Assembly: GCA_041394245.1 (NCBI GenBank)
Contig: JAWKIR010000002.1
Coordinates: forward strand, 2,480,001-2,544,000
Direction of reading: 5' to 3'
DNA length: 64,000 nucleotides
From: Acidimicrobiales bacterium
GTDB taxonomy: Bacteria; Actinomycetota; Acidimicrobiia; Acidimicrobiales; Aldehydirespiratoraceae
The notes below the pieces were generated by a model. That model did no database searches. It was not told the origin of the DNA and was given only the letters and a program-made list of their open reading frames with translations. Made by a program: the position numbers and the translations under genes. How positions within the stretch are numbered: position 1 is the first letter of the stretch; each line of letters begins with the position of its first letter. Positions 33,999 through 41,190 of the stretch are shown here, piece by piece.

Positions 33999-34004
33999 TA
34001 CACT
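33999..34004 (+). promoter_or_regulatory. -10 hexamer TACACT for leaderless 34011 gene
   Basis: TACACT ends 6 nt before GTG 34011. Confidence 0.55.
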
Positions 34005-34010
34005 ACGTCT

Positions 34011-34391
34011 GTGCCCGAGATCCGCTTCACCGCAGCCACCCACCCCGAACTCGTCCGTCAGGTGACGGTCTGGCTCGAATCCACCGGCGCGGACAGGACC
34101 GCAGCCGACGTCGTCGAGGGAAGCGCGGAACTGACCAAGGACGCGCTGCGGCTGATCGCGGCAGCGGCGCCGGCGCCGCTGGCCGACAGCGATCTGGTGA
34201 AGGGTCTGACCGCGCTCGGGCATCGCGCCACCGACGCGACACGCGATGCCACGCTGGCGGGTCTCGACGGGCTCGCCCAGGTGACCGACGGGACCCTGGT
34301 CCGGCGTGTTTCCCAAGGCGGCGCCAAGGCGGCGTACGAGATGAACACGAAGGTCGCGAAACAGCTCCTGAAGTCCGTCCTCGGCGGCTAG
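34011..34391 (+). CDS. Hypothetical cytosolic protein
   Basis: 126 aa, not recognised; no membrane segment or signal. Mostly helical with many Ala, Thr and Leu residues (DALRLIAAAAPAPLADSDLV, GHRATDATRDATLAGLDGL, TLVRRVSQGGAKAAYEMN). GTG 34011 is supported by a -10 hexamer 6 nt upstream and the absence of a ribosome site. It stands between the NUDIX gene and guaB3. Confidence 0.65.
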   Translation: MPEIRFTAATHPELVRQVTVWLESTGADRTAADVVEGSAELTKDALRLIAAAAPAPLADSDLVKGLTALGHRATDATRDATLAGLDGLAQVTDGTLVRRVSQGGAKAAYEMNTKVAKQLLKSVLGG

Positions 34392-34394
34392 GCT
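34389..34394 (+). promoter_or_regulatory. -10 hexamer TAGGCT upstream of guaB3-guaA
   Basis: TAGGCT overlaps the stop of the preceding gene. The predicted start near 34401 leaves a leader of about 53 nt before GTG 34454, with AAGGGG at 34440-34445 as a ribosome site. Confidence 0.45.
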
Positions 34395-34453
34395 CCTCTC
34401 TTTCCACCCGGGCCAACTGCCGGTCGGTACGGCCCGACGAAGGGGTCGTACGC

Positions 34454-35323
34454 GTGGCCGAGATCGATATCGGACGAGGCAAGAGTGGACGTCGGGGCAT
34501 CGGCCTCGACGAGATCTCGATCGTTCCGGCGCGCCGCACGCGCGACCGTGACGACGTCGACCTGGGCTGGAAGATCGACGCCTACAAGTTCGACCTGCCG
34601 TTTCTCGCCGCCGGAATCGAGCGGCCCGTGGGGGTCGACGAGGCGGTGGCGATCGGCCGCGCCGGCGCGTTGGCCGTCGTCGATCTCGAGGCGATGTGGT
34701 CCGCGCACGGCGATCCAGGCGCGCTCGCGGCCCAGATCGCCGCGATCAAGTCCGCCGACATCCGCGTGGCGGCCGCGGTGGGCGGAACCCGGGCCGAGGA
34801 ACTCGCGCCGGTCGCCATCAAGGCCGAGGTCGACATCCTCGTCATCCACGACGGAGTGATCTCCGCCGAGGCCGTGTCCGTCGGTGGAACGAGCCTCAAC
34901 CTCAAGACCTTCATCCGCTCGCTCGACATCCCCGTCATCGTCGGCGGCTGTGCGAGCTACGCCGCGGCGCTGCATCTGATGCGCACCGGCGCGGCCGGTG
35001 TCATCGTCGGCGTCGACCGCGACGACCTCGGTATCGGCGTGCCGTTGGCGACCGCCATCGGCGATGCCCGCTCCGCCCGGGTCCGTCACCTCGACGAGAC
35101 GGGTGTCTATTGCCACCTGATCGCTCGCGGCGACATCGCCACCGGAGCCGATGTCGCGAAGGCCGTGGCGTGCGGGGCCGATGCGGTGGTGGTCGACGCG
35201 TCCGTGCTCATCGGTGCCGATCCGCAGACCGGTGATGTGGCCGACAACCTGCGCGACGCGATGGCGCTGTGCGGCTACACCGACCTCAAGGGCTTCCAGA
35301 AGGCCGAGGTCGTGGTCCGATGA
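34454..35323 (+). CDS. guaB3: GuaB3-family IMP dehydrogenase-related protein
   Basis: 289 aa, IMPDH/GMP-reductase TIM barrel without CBS domains. GRGKSGRRGIGLDEISIVPA and LHLMRTGAAGVIVGVDRDD fit the actinobacterial GuaB3 group, which is usually about 370 aa. The stretch from GVIVGVDRDDLGIGVPLATA spans the place where IMP dehydrogenases have their catalytic-Cys loop; no Cys is present there and the loop is short. VACGADAVVVDASVLIG follows. It overlaps guaA by 4 nt, which links it to guanine nucleotide metabolism. IMP dehydrogenase activity is doubtful; GMP reductase or a regulatory role are alternatives. Confidence 0.8.
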   Translation: MAEIDIGRGKSGRRGIGLDEISIVPARRTRDRDDVDLGWKIDAYKFDLPFLAAGIERPVGVDEAVAIGRAGALAVVDLEAMWSAHGDPGALAAQIAAIKSADIRVAAAVGGTRAEELAPVAIKAEVDILVIHDGVISAEAVSVGGTSLNLKTFIRSLDIPVIVGGCASYAAALHLMRTGAAGVIVGVDRDDLGIGVPLATAIGDARSARVRHLDETGVYCHLIARGDIATGADVAKAVACGADAVVVDASVLIGADPQTGDVADNLRDAMALCGYTDLKGFQKAEVVVR

Positions 35324-36873
35324 ACGCGGCGGCTCCCGGGAGCGACGAGAAGGTCCTCGTCGTCGACTTCGGTGCGCAATACGCCCAGTTGATCGCCCGT
35401 CGAGTGCGCGAAGCCCACGTCTACAGCGAGATCGTGGCGCCGACCATCACGGCGGACGAGATCGCCGAGAAGGCGCCGACCGGGATCATCTTCAGCGGCG
35501 GCCCCGATTCGGTTCACGCCGAGGGTGCCATCGCGATCGACCCTGCGGTCTACGACCTCGGGGTGCCGATTCTCGGGATCTGCTACGGCGCCCAGTTGAT
35601 CGCGCAGCAAAACGGCGGTCTCGTCGGTCGCACGGATCGGGGCGAGTACGGCCGCACGACCATGACCGTCGAGGGCGATGGTGGCATCCTCCTCGGGGGC
35701 ACACCGGCGCAGCAGTCGGTGTGGATGAGCCACTTCGATGCGATCGTCAACCCGCCGGCCGGTGTGACCGCGACTGCGTCGACCCCCGACGCGCCCGTCG
35801 CCGCGTTCGAGGACCGCGAGCAGAAGCTCTATGGCGTGCAGTTCCATCCCGAGGTCATGCACACCGCCCACGGCCAACACGTCATCGAGCAGTTCCTCCG
35901 GGTCGGTTGCGCGGCGTCGGGCAAGTGGACGATGGCGTCGATCATCGACACCGCCGTCGAGCAGATCCGTTCGCAGGTGGGCGATCGTCGTGCGCTGTGC
36001 GGCCTGAGCGGCGGCGTCGACTCCGCCGTCGCCGCGGCGGTCGTGCACAAGGCGATCGGCGACCAGCTGACCTGCGTGTTCGTCGACACCGGGCTGATGC
36101 GGCTCAACGAGGGCGACCAGGTCGTCGAGACCTTCGAACGCAACTTCGGTGTCGAGCTCATCCATGTCGAGGCCGGTGAGCGGTTCTTCGCCGCCCTCGC
36201 CGGGATCACCGAACCGGAAGCGAAGCGCAAGGCGATCGGCGAGCTGTTCATCCGGGTGTTCGAGGATGCCCAGTCGAAGGTCGAGGGCGCCGACTTCCTC
36301 GTGCAGGGAACCCTCTACCCCGACGTGATCGAGTCGGGTTCCGAGCACGCGTCGACGATCAAGAGCCACCACAACGTGGGCGGTCTCCCCGACGACATCG
36401 ACTTCGAACTCGTCGAGCCGCTGCGGAGCCTCTTCAAGGACGAGGTCCGCCAGGTCGGCCGTGAGCTCGGTCTGCCCGACGAGATCGTCGAGCGTCAGCC
36501 GTTCCCCGGCCCGGGACTCGGCGTCCGGATCATCGGTGAGGTCACCCCCGACAAGGTGGCGACGCTCCAGCACGCCGACTTCATCGTGCGGGAAGAACTC
36601 CGCAACGCCGGGCTCGAGCGCGAGATCTGGCAGTCGTTCGCGGTGCTGCCCGACATCCGCAGCGTCGGTGTGATGGGCGACGAACGCACCTACGGCTACC
36701 CGATCATCATCCGTGCCGTCACCAGCGAGGACGCCATGACCGCCGACTGGGCGCGGATCCCCTACGACGTGCTCGAGACGATGAGCAGCCGGGTGATCAA
36801 CGAGGTGCCCGGTGTGAACCGTGTGGCCTACGACATCACGTCGAAGCCACCCGGCACCATCGAATGGGAGTAG
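35320..36873 (+). CDS. guaA: GMP synthase (glutamine-hydrolysing)
   Basis: GuaA, 517 aa, makes GMP from XMP, glutamine and ATP. The class I amidotransferase domain (residues about 10-195) has the Cys in GICYGAQLIAQ and the His/Glu in VQFHPEV. The ATP-pyrophosphatase P-loop CGLSGGVDSAVAAAVV is near 226-241 and the dimerisation domain includes RQPFPGPGLGVRIIGE. ATG 35320 is within the guaB3 stop; an upstream in-frame ATG at 35269 would add 17 residues inside guaB3. Confidence 0.96.
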   Translation: MNAAAPGSDEKVLVVDFGAQYAQLIARRVREAHVYSEIVAPTITADEIAEKAPTGIIFSGGPDSVHAEGAIAIDPAVYDLGVPILGICYGAQLIAQQNGGLVGRTDRGEYGRTTMTVEGDGGILLGGTPAQQSVWMSHFDAIVNPPAGVTATASTPDAPVAAFEDREQKLYGVQFHPEVMHTAHGQHVIEQFLRVGCAASGKWTMASIIDTAVEQIRSQVGDRRALCGLSGGVDSAVAAAVVHKAIGDQLTCVFVDTGLMRLNEGDQVVETFERNFGVELIHVEAGERFFAALAGITEPEAKRKAIGELFIRVFEDAQSKVEGADFLVQGTLYPDVIESGSEHASTIKSHHNVGGLPDDIDFELVEPLRSLFKDEVRQVGRELGLPDEIVERQPFPGPGLGVRIIGEVTPDKVATLQHADFIVREELRNAGLEREIWQSFAVLPDIRSVGVMGDERTYGYPIIIRAVTSEDAMTADWARIPYDVLETMSSRVINEVPGVNRVAYDITSKPPGTIEWE

Positions 36874-36883
36874 GCGAAAGGCA

Positions 36884-37471
36884 GTGGGCGAGTGGGGTGA
36901 CTCCGTGGTGTTGACCGCGGCCGACGCATACCAGCGCGCCGCGGCGCTCTTCGGCGAGAAGATCGCCGCCCTCGCCGATCACGAGTGGGAAGCGCAGACG
37001 GGCGACGACTGGACCGTCGTCACGACCGTCGCGTGGGTGGTGGTGGGCGACTCCCACATCGCCTCGGCGGTGGCGGGCCAGTCACTGCGATTGGTCGGAG
37101 AGTTCGACGCCGCGGTGCTCGGCAACGCGCCGGTCGCCGCCTGGCGCGGCACTGCCGTCGCGGCGATCGCCGCGCTGCGCGAGCCCGGCGCACTCGAACG
37201 GGTCGTCGACCACCCCCAGGGGTCCTTGGCCGTCGCCGACCTGGTCGGTCAGCGCGTCACCGAGAACCTCGTGCGGGCCTGGGACATCGGCCGCGCCCTC
37301 GCTGCCCCCGTCGAGATCCCCGAGGATCTCGCCGAATGGTGTCTCGACTTCTGGGCCGCCCACGCCGACGCCGTGATCGCGGGTGGCGTGCTGCCCGAGC
37401 GACCGGTCGAGCCGGCGCCCGATGCCGATGCCGCAGCCCGGCTTCTCGCCCTCACCGGCCGGTCTGTCTGA
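36884..37471 (+). CDS. DinB / maleylpyruvate-isomerase-N-like protein
   Basis: 195 aa. The layout (ALADHEWEAQTGDDWTVVTT, then VGQRVTENLVRAWDIGRALA) matches the actinobacterial TIGR03083/TIGR03086 type, related to mycothiol-dependent maleylpyruvate isomerase and DinB four-helix proteins. The usual metal-binding His positions appear as Trp (TVAWVVVGD) and Arg (LVRAWDI), so it may not bind metal. GTG 36884 has AAAGG just upstream; GTG 36905 or 36908 are alternatives. It follows guaA by 10 nt. Function unknown. Confidence 0.6.
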   Translation: MGEWGDSVVLTAADAYQRAAALFGEKIAALADHEWEAQTGDDWTVVTTVAWVVVGDSHIASAVAGQSLRLVGEFDAAVLGNAPVAAWRGTAVAAIAALREPGALERVVDHPQGSLAVADLVGQRVTENLVRAWDIGRALAAPVEIPEDLAEWCLDFWAAHADAVIAGGVLPERPVEPAPDADAAARLLALTGRSV

Positions 37472-37537
37472 ACGGGCGACCGGCAACGGGTGCGGCGACG
37501 TGTCAGACTCGTCTGGTCGACTTGAGCGGGGGACGAC

Positions 37538-38815
37538 ATGGCGGACGAACAGCAGATCGACATCGACATCGATCTCGCGCCCCCATCGCGGCCGCGGGGA
37601 GGACGCCTGCTGGCGATCCTGGGCCTGCTGCTCCTCGTGGCGCTCGGCGGCTTCGCGATCGCCAACGCCGGCGGTTCGTCGCCCGACGGCACGACCGACC
37701 GGGCCGATCCCGACGATCCCGACGATCCCGACGATCCCGAGCCGGTGGCGGTCGATGCCGCCGGTCGCTACGACGGACTCGACTCCGTCCGTCTTCCCTT
37801 GGAGGTCACCCCCGACACCGATCTCGTCGACGGGTCGGAGGTCCGCGCACGCGGCGCGGGCTACACCCCGAACGCGACGGTGGCGATCGTCCAGTGCGCC
37901 GGAATCGTCGGCCCCGAGCGTGACGGTTCGGTCGACAACTGCGACCTGTCGAACTATCTCCTCGGGAATGCGGACGAGAACGGCTACGTCGACATGACGC
38001 TCATCGTCCGGCGCTACATCGGCACGGGCGAGGGGGAGATGGATTGCGCACTCAGCTCGGTCGATTGCGCGATCGCGATCGGCAACATCGACAACTACGA
38101 CGAGTCCGGCGTCGCGAACGCATGGTTCGACGGCAATGTCGAAGGTGTGCGGTCCCCGGTGATCACGGTCACGCCGACCGTCGGTATCCGCGATGGTGAC
38201 CAGCTCACGGTTGTCGGTGCGAACTTCGAGCCGAACGACGAGGTGCGTCTCGGTCAATGTGTGATCGGCGGCGCCCACTCGTTCTCCGGCTGCTTCTCCA
38301 GTGGCTACCTGATCGACACGGTGATGGCGGACGCGGACGGCGCGTTCACCGCCGTGGTCACCGCTCGGCGGGAGCTCGGGTCGGGAATCGACTGCTTCGA
38401 CGATGTCTACGGATGCCGGCTGGCCGCGCACGGCACCACCGACGCACCCAACCCGGTCGGGCTGTTCTTCGACGGATCGACCCGGCCGGCATCCGGAGTC
38501 TCGCTGGTCCTCGATCCCGGCTTCGATCTGTTCGATGGCGCGTTCGTCACGGTCTCGATCGACGAGGTCGCCCGCGACGGCGAGCTGTTCCTCCAGCAAT
38601 GCGTCGATCAGGGGGATCTCGGAGTGACGTGCGGACCCGAGATCACGACGACGGTCATCGACGGATCGGCGTCCACCACCTACGTGATCGAACAGTTCCT
38701 CGTGAACGGGGCCGGCGACAGTGTCGACTGCGCCGCCGACGGCCGGGTCTGCGAGTTCCGCGTGAGCGGGGTCCACGAACAGACGGTGCCGCTGCGATTC
38801 CGAGGTGAGCCATGA
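37538..38815 (+). CDS. Membrane-anchored protein with three neocarzinostatin-type domains (A)
   Basis: 425 aa. A short cytoplasmic N-terminus, one membrane helix (LLAILGLLLLVALGGFAIA, about residues 24-42), an Asp/Pro linker (four 9-bp repeats, 37706-37741), then three Ig-like beta-sandwich domains near residues 85-205, 210-325 and 330-425. Each has the neocarzinostatin pattern: TPxxGLxDG, V...G.NFxPN, a Cys in VQC or GQC, and a later Cys pair (DCALSSVDC, DCFDDVYGC, DCAADGRVC). No chromophore-biosynthesis genes are nearby, so an adhesive or cell-surface role is more likely than antibiotic carriage. It overlaps the next, similar gene by 4 nt. Confidence 0.75.
   Translation: MADEQQIDIDIDLAPPSRPRGGRLLAILGLLLLVALGGFAIANAGGSSPDGTTDRADPDDPDDPDDPEPVAVDAAGRYDGLDSVRLPLEVTPDTDLVDGSEVRARGAGYTPNATVAIVQCAGIVGPERDGSVDNCDLSNYLLGNADENGYVDMTLIVRRYIGTGEGEMDCALSSVDCAIAIGNIDNYDESGVANAWFDGNVEGVRSPVITVTPTVGIRDGDQLTVVGANFEPNDEVRLGQCVIGGAHSFSGCFSSGYLIDTVMADADGAFTAVVTARRELGSGIDCFDDVYGCRLAAHGTTDAPNPVGLFFDGSTRPASGVSLVLDPGFDLFDGAFVTVSIDEVARDGELFLQQCVDQGDLGVTCGPEITTTVIDGSASTTYVIEQFLVNGAGDSVDCAADGRVCEFRVSGVHEQTVPLRFRGEP
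37706..37741 (+). repeat. 9-bp tandem repeat in the linker of gene 37538
   Basis: GATCCCGAC repeated three times plus a fourth unit with one change, encoding a DPD-type linker between the membrane helix and the first domain. Confidence 0.85.
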
Positions 38816-40134
38816 ACCGCGGCCCGGTCGTCGAACGCGTGGTGTTGCTGGGAGCGTTGGCGCTCCTTCTCGGGGTCGGCGTGTGGCTCGTGACGGCGGG
38901 CGGGTCGAACGAGGCCTCGGCACCCGACGACACGGAAGCCGACGACACGGAAGCCGACGACACGGCACCCGACGACACGGCACCCGACGACACGGAAGCC
39001 GACGAGGTCCTGATCGACGAGGCCGGCCCGCTCGATGGCCTCGAGTCCCTGCGCCTTCCGATCACGGCCACCCCGGCCACCGATCTCGTCGACCAGCAGG
39101 ATGTGGAGATCGCCGGCTCGGGCTTCACCGCCGGTGCGACCATCGCGATGGTCCAGTGCTGGCTGGGTGACGGCACCGGGTCCCGCGACGACTGCGACCT
39201 CGGAAACATCGCGATCGCGTCTGCCGACGACCAGGGTGCGTTCATCTCGTACATGACCGTCAACCAGCTGATCGACACCGCCAACGGGGTGCGCGATTGT
39301 GCGACGGGTGGTACCGATGCCGGCTGCCGGATCGGGGTGGGCAACACGCTCGATCTCGATGAATCGGGCGCGGTCGAGATCGTCTTCCGCGTCGCCGACG
39401 GCATCGCCCCGCCATCGATCGAGGCCACACCCACCTCCGGTCTCCGCGACGGCGATGCGATCTCGGTCAGCGGGGTCGGCTTCGATCCCGACAGTCAGGT
39501 GATGGTGACCCAGTGCCCGGTGGGCGGGCTCGACGACGCGAGCTGGGGATGCGTCAACCGCAATCCGGGCGAACTGGTCGACGTCGACGCGGCGGGGAGC
39601 TTCTCGATGACGGTGGCCGCCCAGCGCCAGCGCGTCTCCGAGGACGGCGCCCACGACTGTGCGCTCGAGGTCTACCGGTGCATGCTCGTGGTCCGGACCG
39701 TCGCACCACCTCCGGTCGCGGGCGACGGAGACGACCAGGTGGTCGAGTTGCTGGCTGCGGGACGCTCGCCCAACCCCATTCCTCTCGACTTCGATCCTGC
39801 CGAGCCACCGAGTCGGCCGCCGGAGTACACCGTCAGCCCGAGCCAGGATCTGGTCGCGGGGGCGGTGGTGCGGCTCGATGTCTTCGACATGCCGGTCGAC
39901 GGTTCCTTCACGGTGCGCCAGTGCGCCGACGGGGGACCGCGCGGTCTGTTCTGTGAACCGCTCGGCAACGTCGACGTTGTCGATGGCACCGGTGGCGTGG
40001 ATCTCGTGGTGGTGGAGACCCTGAGCCTGGCCGACGACACGATCGACTGCACGGAACCGGCCCGACGCTGCTATCTGACGCTCGACGGCGAACTCGCCGA
40101 TGCCGTGCGCGGGCCGCTGCGCTTCGCAAGCTGA
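38812..40134 (+). CDS. Membrane-anchored protein with three neocarzinostatin-type domains (B)
   Basis: 440 aa, paralogue of the preceding gene. A membrane helix near residues 8-30 (VVLLGALALLLGVGVWLV), a 25-residue DDTEA/DDTAP linker encoded by five 15-bp repeats, then three neocarzinostatin-type domains. Domain 1 has VQCWLGD and DCATGGTDAGC, domain 2 TPTSGLRDGDAISVSGVGF and DCALEVYRC, domain 3 VRQCADGG and DCTEPARRC. ATGA overlap with gene A indicates a two-gene operon, probably made by duplication. It ends one base before the convergent LLM gene. Function unknown; likely extracytoplasmic. Confidence 0.75.
   Translation: MNRGPVVERVVLLGALALLLGVGVWLVTAGGSNEASAPDDTEADDTEADDTAPDDTAPDDTEADEVLIDEAGPLDGLESLRLPITATPATDLVDQQDVEIAGSGFTAGATIAMVQCWLGDGTGSRDDCDLGNIAIASADDQGAFISYMTVNQLIDTANGVRDCATGGTDAGCRIGVGNTLDLDESGAVEIVFRVADGIAPPSIEATPTSGLRDGDAISVSGVGFDPDSQVMVTQCPVGGLDDASWGCVNRNPGELVDVDAAGSFSMTVAAQRQRVSEDGAHDCALEVYRCMLVVRTVAPPPVAGDGDDQVVELLAAGRSPNPIPLDFDPAEPPSRPPEYTVSPSQDLVAGAVVRLDVFDMPVDGSFTVRQCADGGPRGLFCEPLGNVDVVDGTGGVDLVVVETLSLADDTIDCTEPARRCYLTLDGELADAVRGPLRFAS
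38926..39000 (+). repeat. 15-bp tandem repeat (five units) in gene 38812
   Basis: Five contiguous units of GACGACACGG plus AAGCC or CACCC, in the order a, a, b, b, a. They encode DDTEA, DDTEA, DDTAP, DDTAP, DDTEA. In-frame units mean copy-number change would alter only linker length. Confidence 0.95.
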
Positions 40135-40135
40135 C

Positions 40136-41068
40136 TCAGCGGCCCGCCAGGCGCTCGACCACGGGTGCCATCGTGTCGATGGCGTCTGCGCTCCAGCTGA
40201 CGTAGGAGATGCCCCAACGGTCGCGCCAGCGCCGTATGTCGTTGCACATCTCGTCGACCGTGCCGACCAGGACGTGGGGCATCTCGGCGGCCTCCTCGGC
40301 GCTCAGGTGGAAGCCGGGGGCCATCGACTCGATCAACGACTGCCGATCGTCGCTCGGCAGCACCATGTGGATGCGCGTCTGGAGGACGAGGTCGTCGAAC
40401 CGTGGGCCGGCGGCGTCGCGAACTGCGGCGACCTTGGCATCGGTTCGGCTCGGCGAGCCGCTGGCACCGGCGGACGCGTCGAGCGTGCCGGAGGCGAGCG
40501 AGAGGTTGATCCCGACGATGTCGGCCTCGCGTCCGGCGAGACCGAGGACTCGGGGCCCGCCGCCGGCGATCATGAGTGGGGGATGGGGACGCTGCACCGG
40601 TTTCGGCAGACCTTCGTGGGCGACGATGCGGTAGTGGCTGCCGTCGAACGAGAACTCGCCGTCGGCGAAGGACCGCTTCATCACCGAGATCGCCTCGGCG
40701 AGACGATCGATGCGCACGCCCGGGCGATCGAGGATGATGCCGGCCTTTTCGTAGTCGGTGATCTTCCAGCCCGCACCGATGCCCCACTCGAGTCGCCCAC
40801 CGGAGAGCACATCGAGCGTCGCCAACTCCTTCGCGAGCACCGCCGGGTTGCGGAAGTCGTTGGCCAGCACGAGCGTGGCGAGTCGGATCCGCTCGGTCGC
40901 CATCGCCGCGGCGGTGAGCGCGACGACCGGGGCACACCCCTCGTCGAGATGGTCGCTGATGGCGACGGCGTCGTAGCCCAGGTCCTCGGCGCGGACGGCG
41001 AGGGCGACGAGCTCCGTGGGATCGGCGACGGCGCCCACGGAGACACCGAACCGGAAGGGGTGCGACAT
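40136..41068 (-). CDS. LLM-class F420-dependent oxidoreductase
   Basis: 310 aa, luciferase-like TIM-barrel oxidoreductase. FRFGVSVGAVADPTELVALA, AEDLGYDAVAISDHL, GRLEWGIGAGWKITDYEKAG and PHPPLMIAGGGPRVLGLAG fit the actinobacterial F420 group (TIGR03621-like). The start at 41068 is chosen because TAGCGT (41081-41076, minus strand) ends 7 nt upstream; a GTG nine bases earlier would overlap that hexamer. It is transcribed divergently from pstS. Substrate not known. Confidence 0.87.
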   Translation of the reverse strand: MSHPFRFGVSVGAVADPTELVALAVRAEDLGYDAVAISDHLDEGCAPVVALTAAAMATERIRLATLVLANDFRNPAVLAKELATLDVLSGGRLEWGIGAGWKITDYEKAGIILDRPGVRIDRLAEAISVMKRSFADGEFSFDGSHYRIVAHEGLPKPVQRPHPPLMIAGGGPRVLGLAGREADIVGINLSLASGTLDASAGASGSPSRTDAKVAAVRDAAGPRFDDLVLQTRIHMVLPSDDRQSLIESMAPGFHLSAEEAAEMPHVLVGTVDEMCNDIRRWRDRWGISYVSWSADAIDTMAPVVERLAGR

Positions 41069-41075
41069 GGTCGGC

Positions 41076-41081
41076 ACGCTA
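41076..41081 (-). promoter_or_regulatory. -10 hexamer TAGCGT for the leaderless LLM gene
   Basis: On the minus strand, TAGCGT ends 7 nt before ATG 41068. It lies 25 bp from the first PHO-box-like unit of the divergent pst operon. Confidence 0.55.
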
Positions 41082-41106
41082 GTCAGCGGCTGGCGGCGGC
41101 CACCTC

Positions 41107-41150
41107 GTTTACCGACTGTTCAGCTTCATTGCCTGATCGGTTCACCGTTC
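41107..41150 (+). promoter_or_regulatory. PHO-box-like 11-bp direct repeats upstream of pstS
   Basis: Four consecutive 11-bp units: GTTTACCGACT (41107-41117), GTTCAGCTTCA (41118-41128), TTGCCTGATCG (41129-41139), GTTCACCGTTC (41140-41150). Units 1, 2 and 4 share GTTyA. The 11-bp phasing resembles PhoP direct-repeat units in Streptomyces. They end about 27 nt before the -10 TACCGT, the position expected for an activator over a weak -35. Confidence 0.65.
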
Positions 41151-41177
41151 GGCCCCTCGCCCGCAAAGCTGGCTTCG

Positions 41178-41183
41178 TACCGT
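41178..41183 (+). promoter_or_regulatory. -10 hexamer TACCGT for leaderless pstS
   Basis: TACCGT ends 7 nt before ATG 41191. There is no recognisable -35, in keeping with activator-dependent transcription from the repeats just upstream. Confidence 0.6.
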
Positions 41184-41190
41184 GCCGAGC

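Noticed and set aside
38926..39000. The 15-bp repeats as a CRISPR-like array
   Set aside because: Units are contiguous with no spacers, lie in frame in a coding region and encode a simple linker; no cas genes are nearby.
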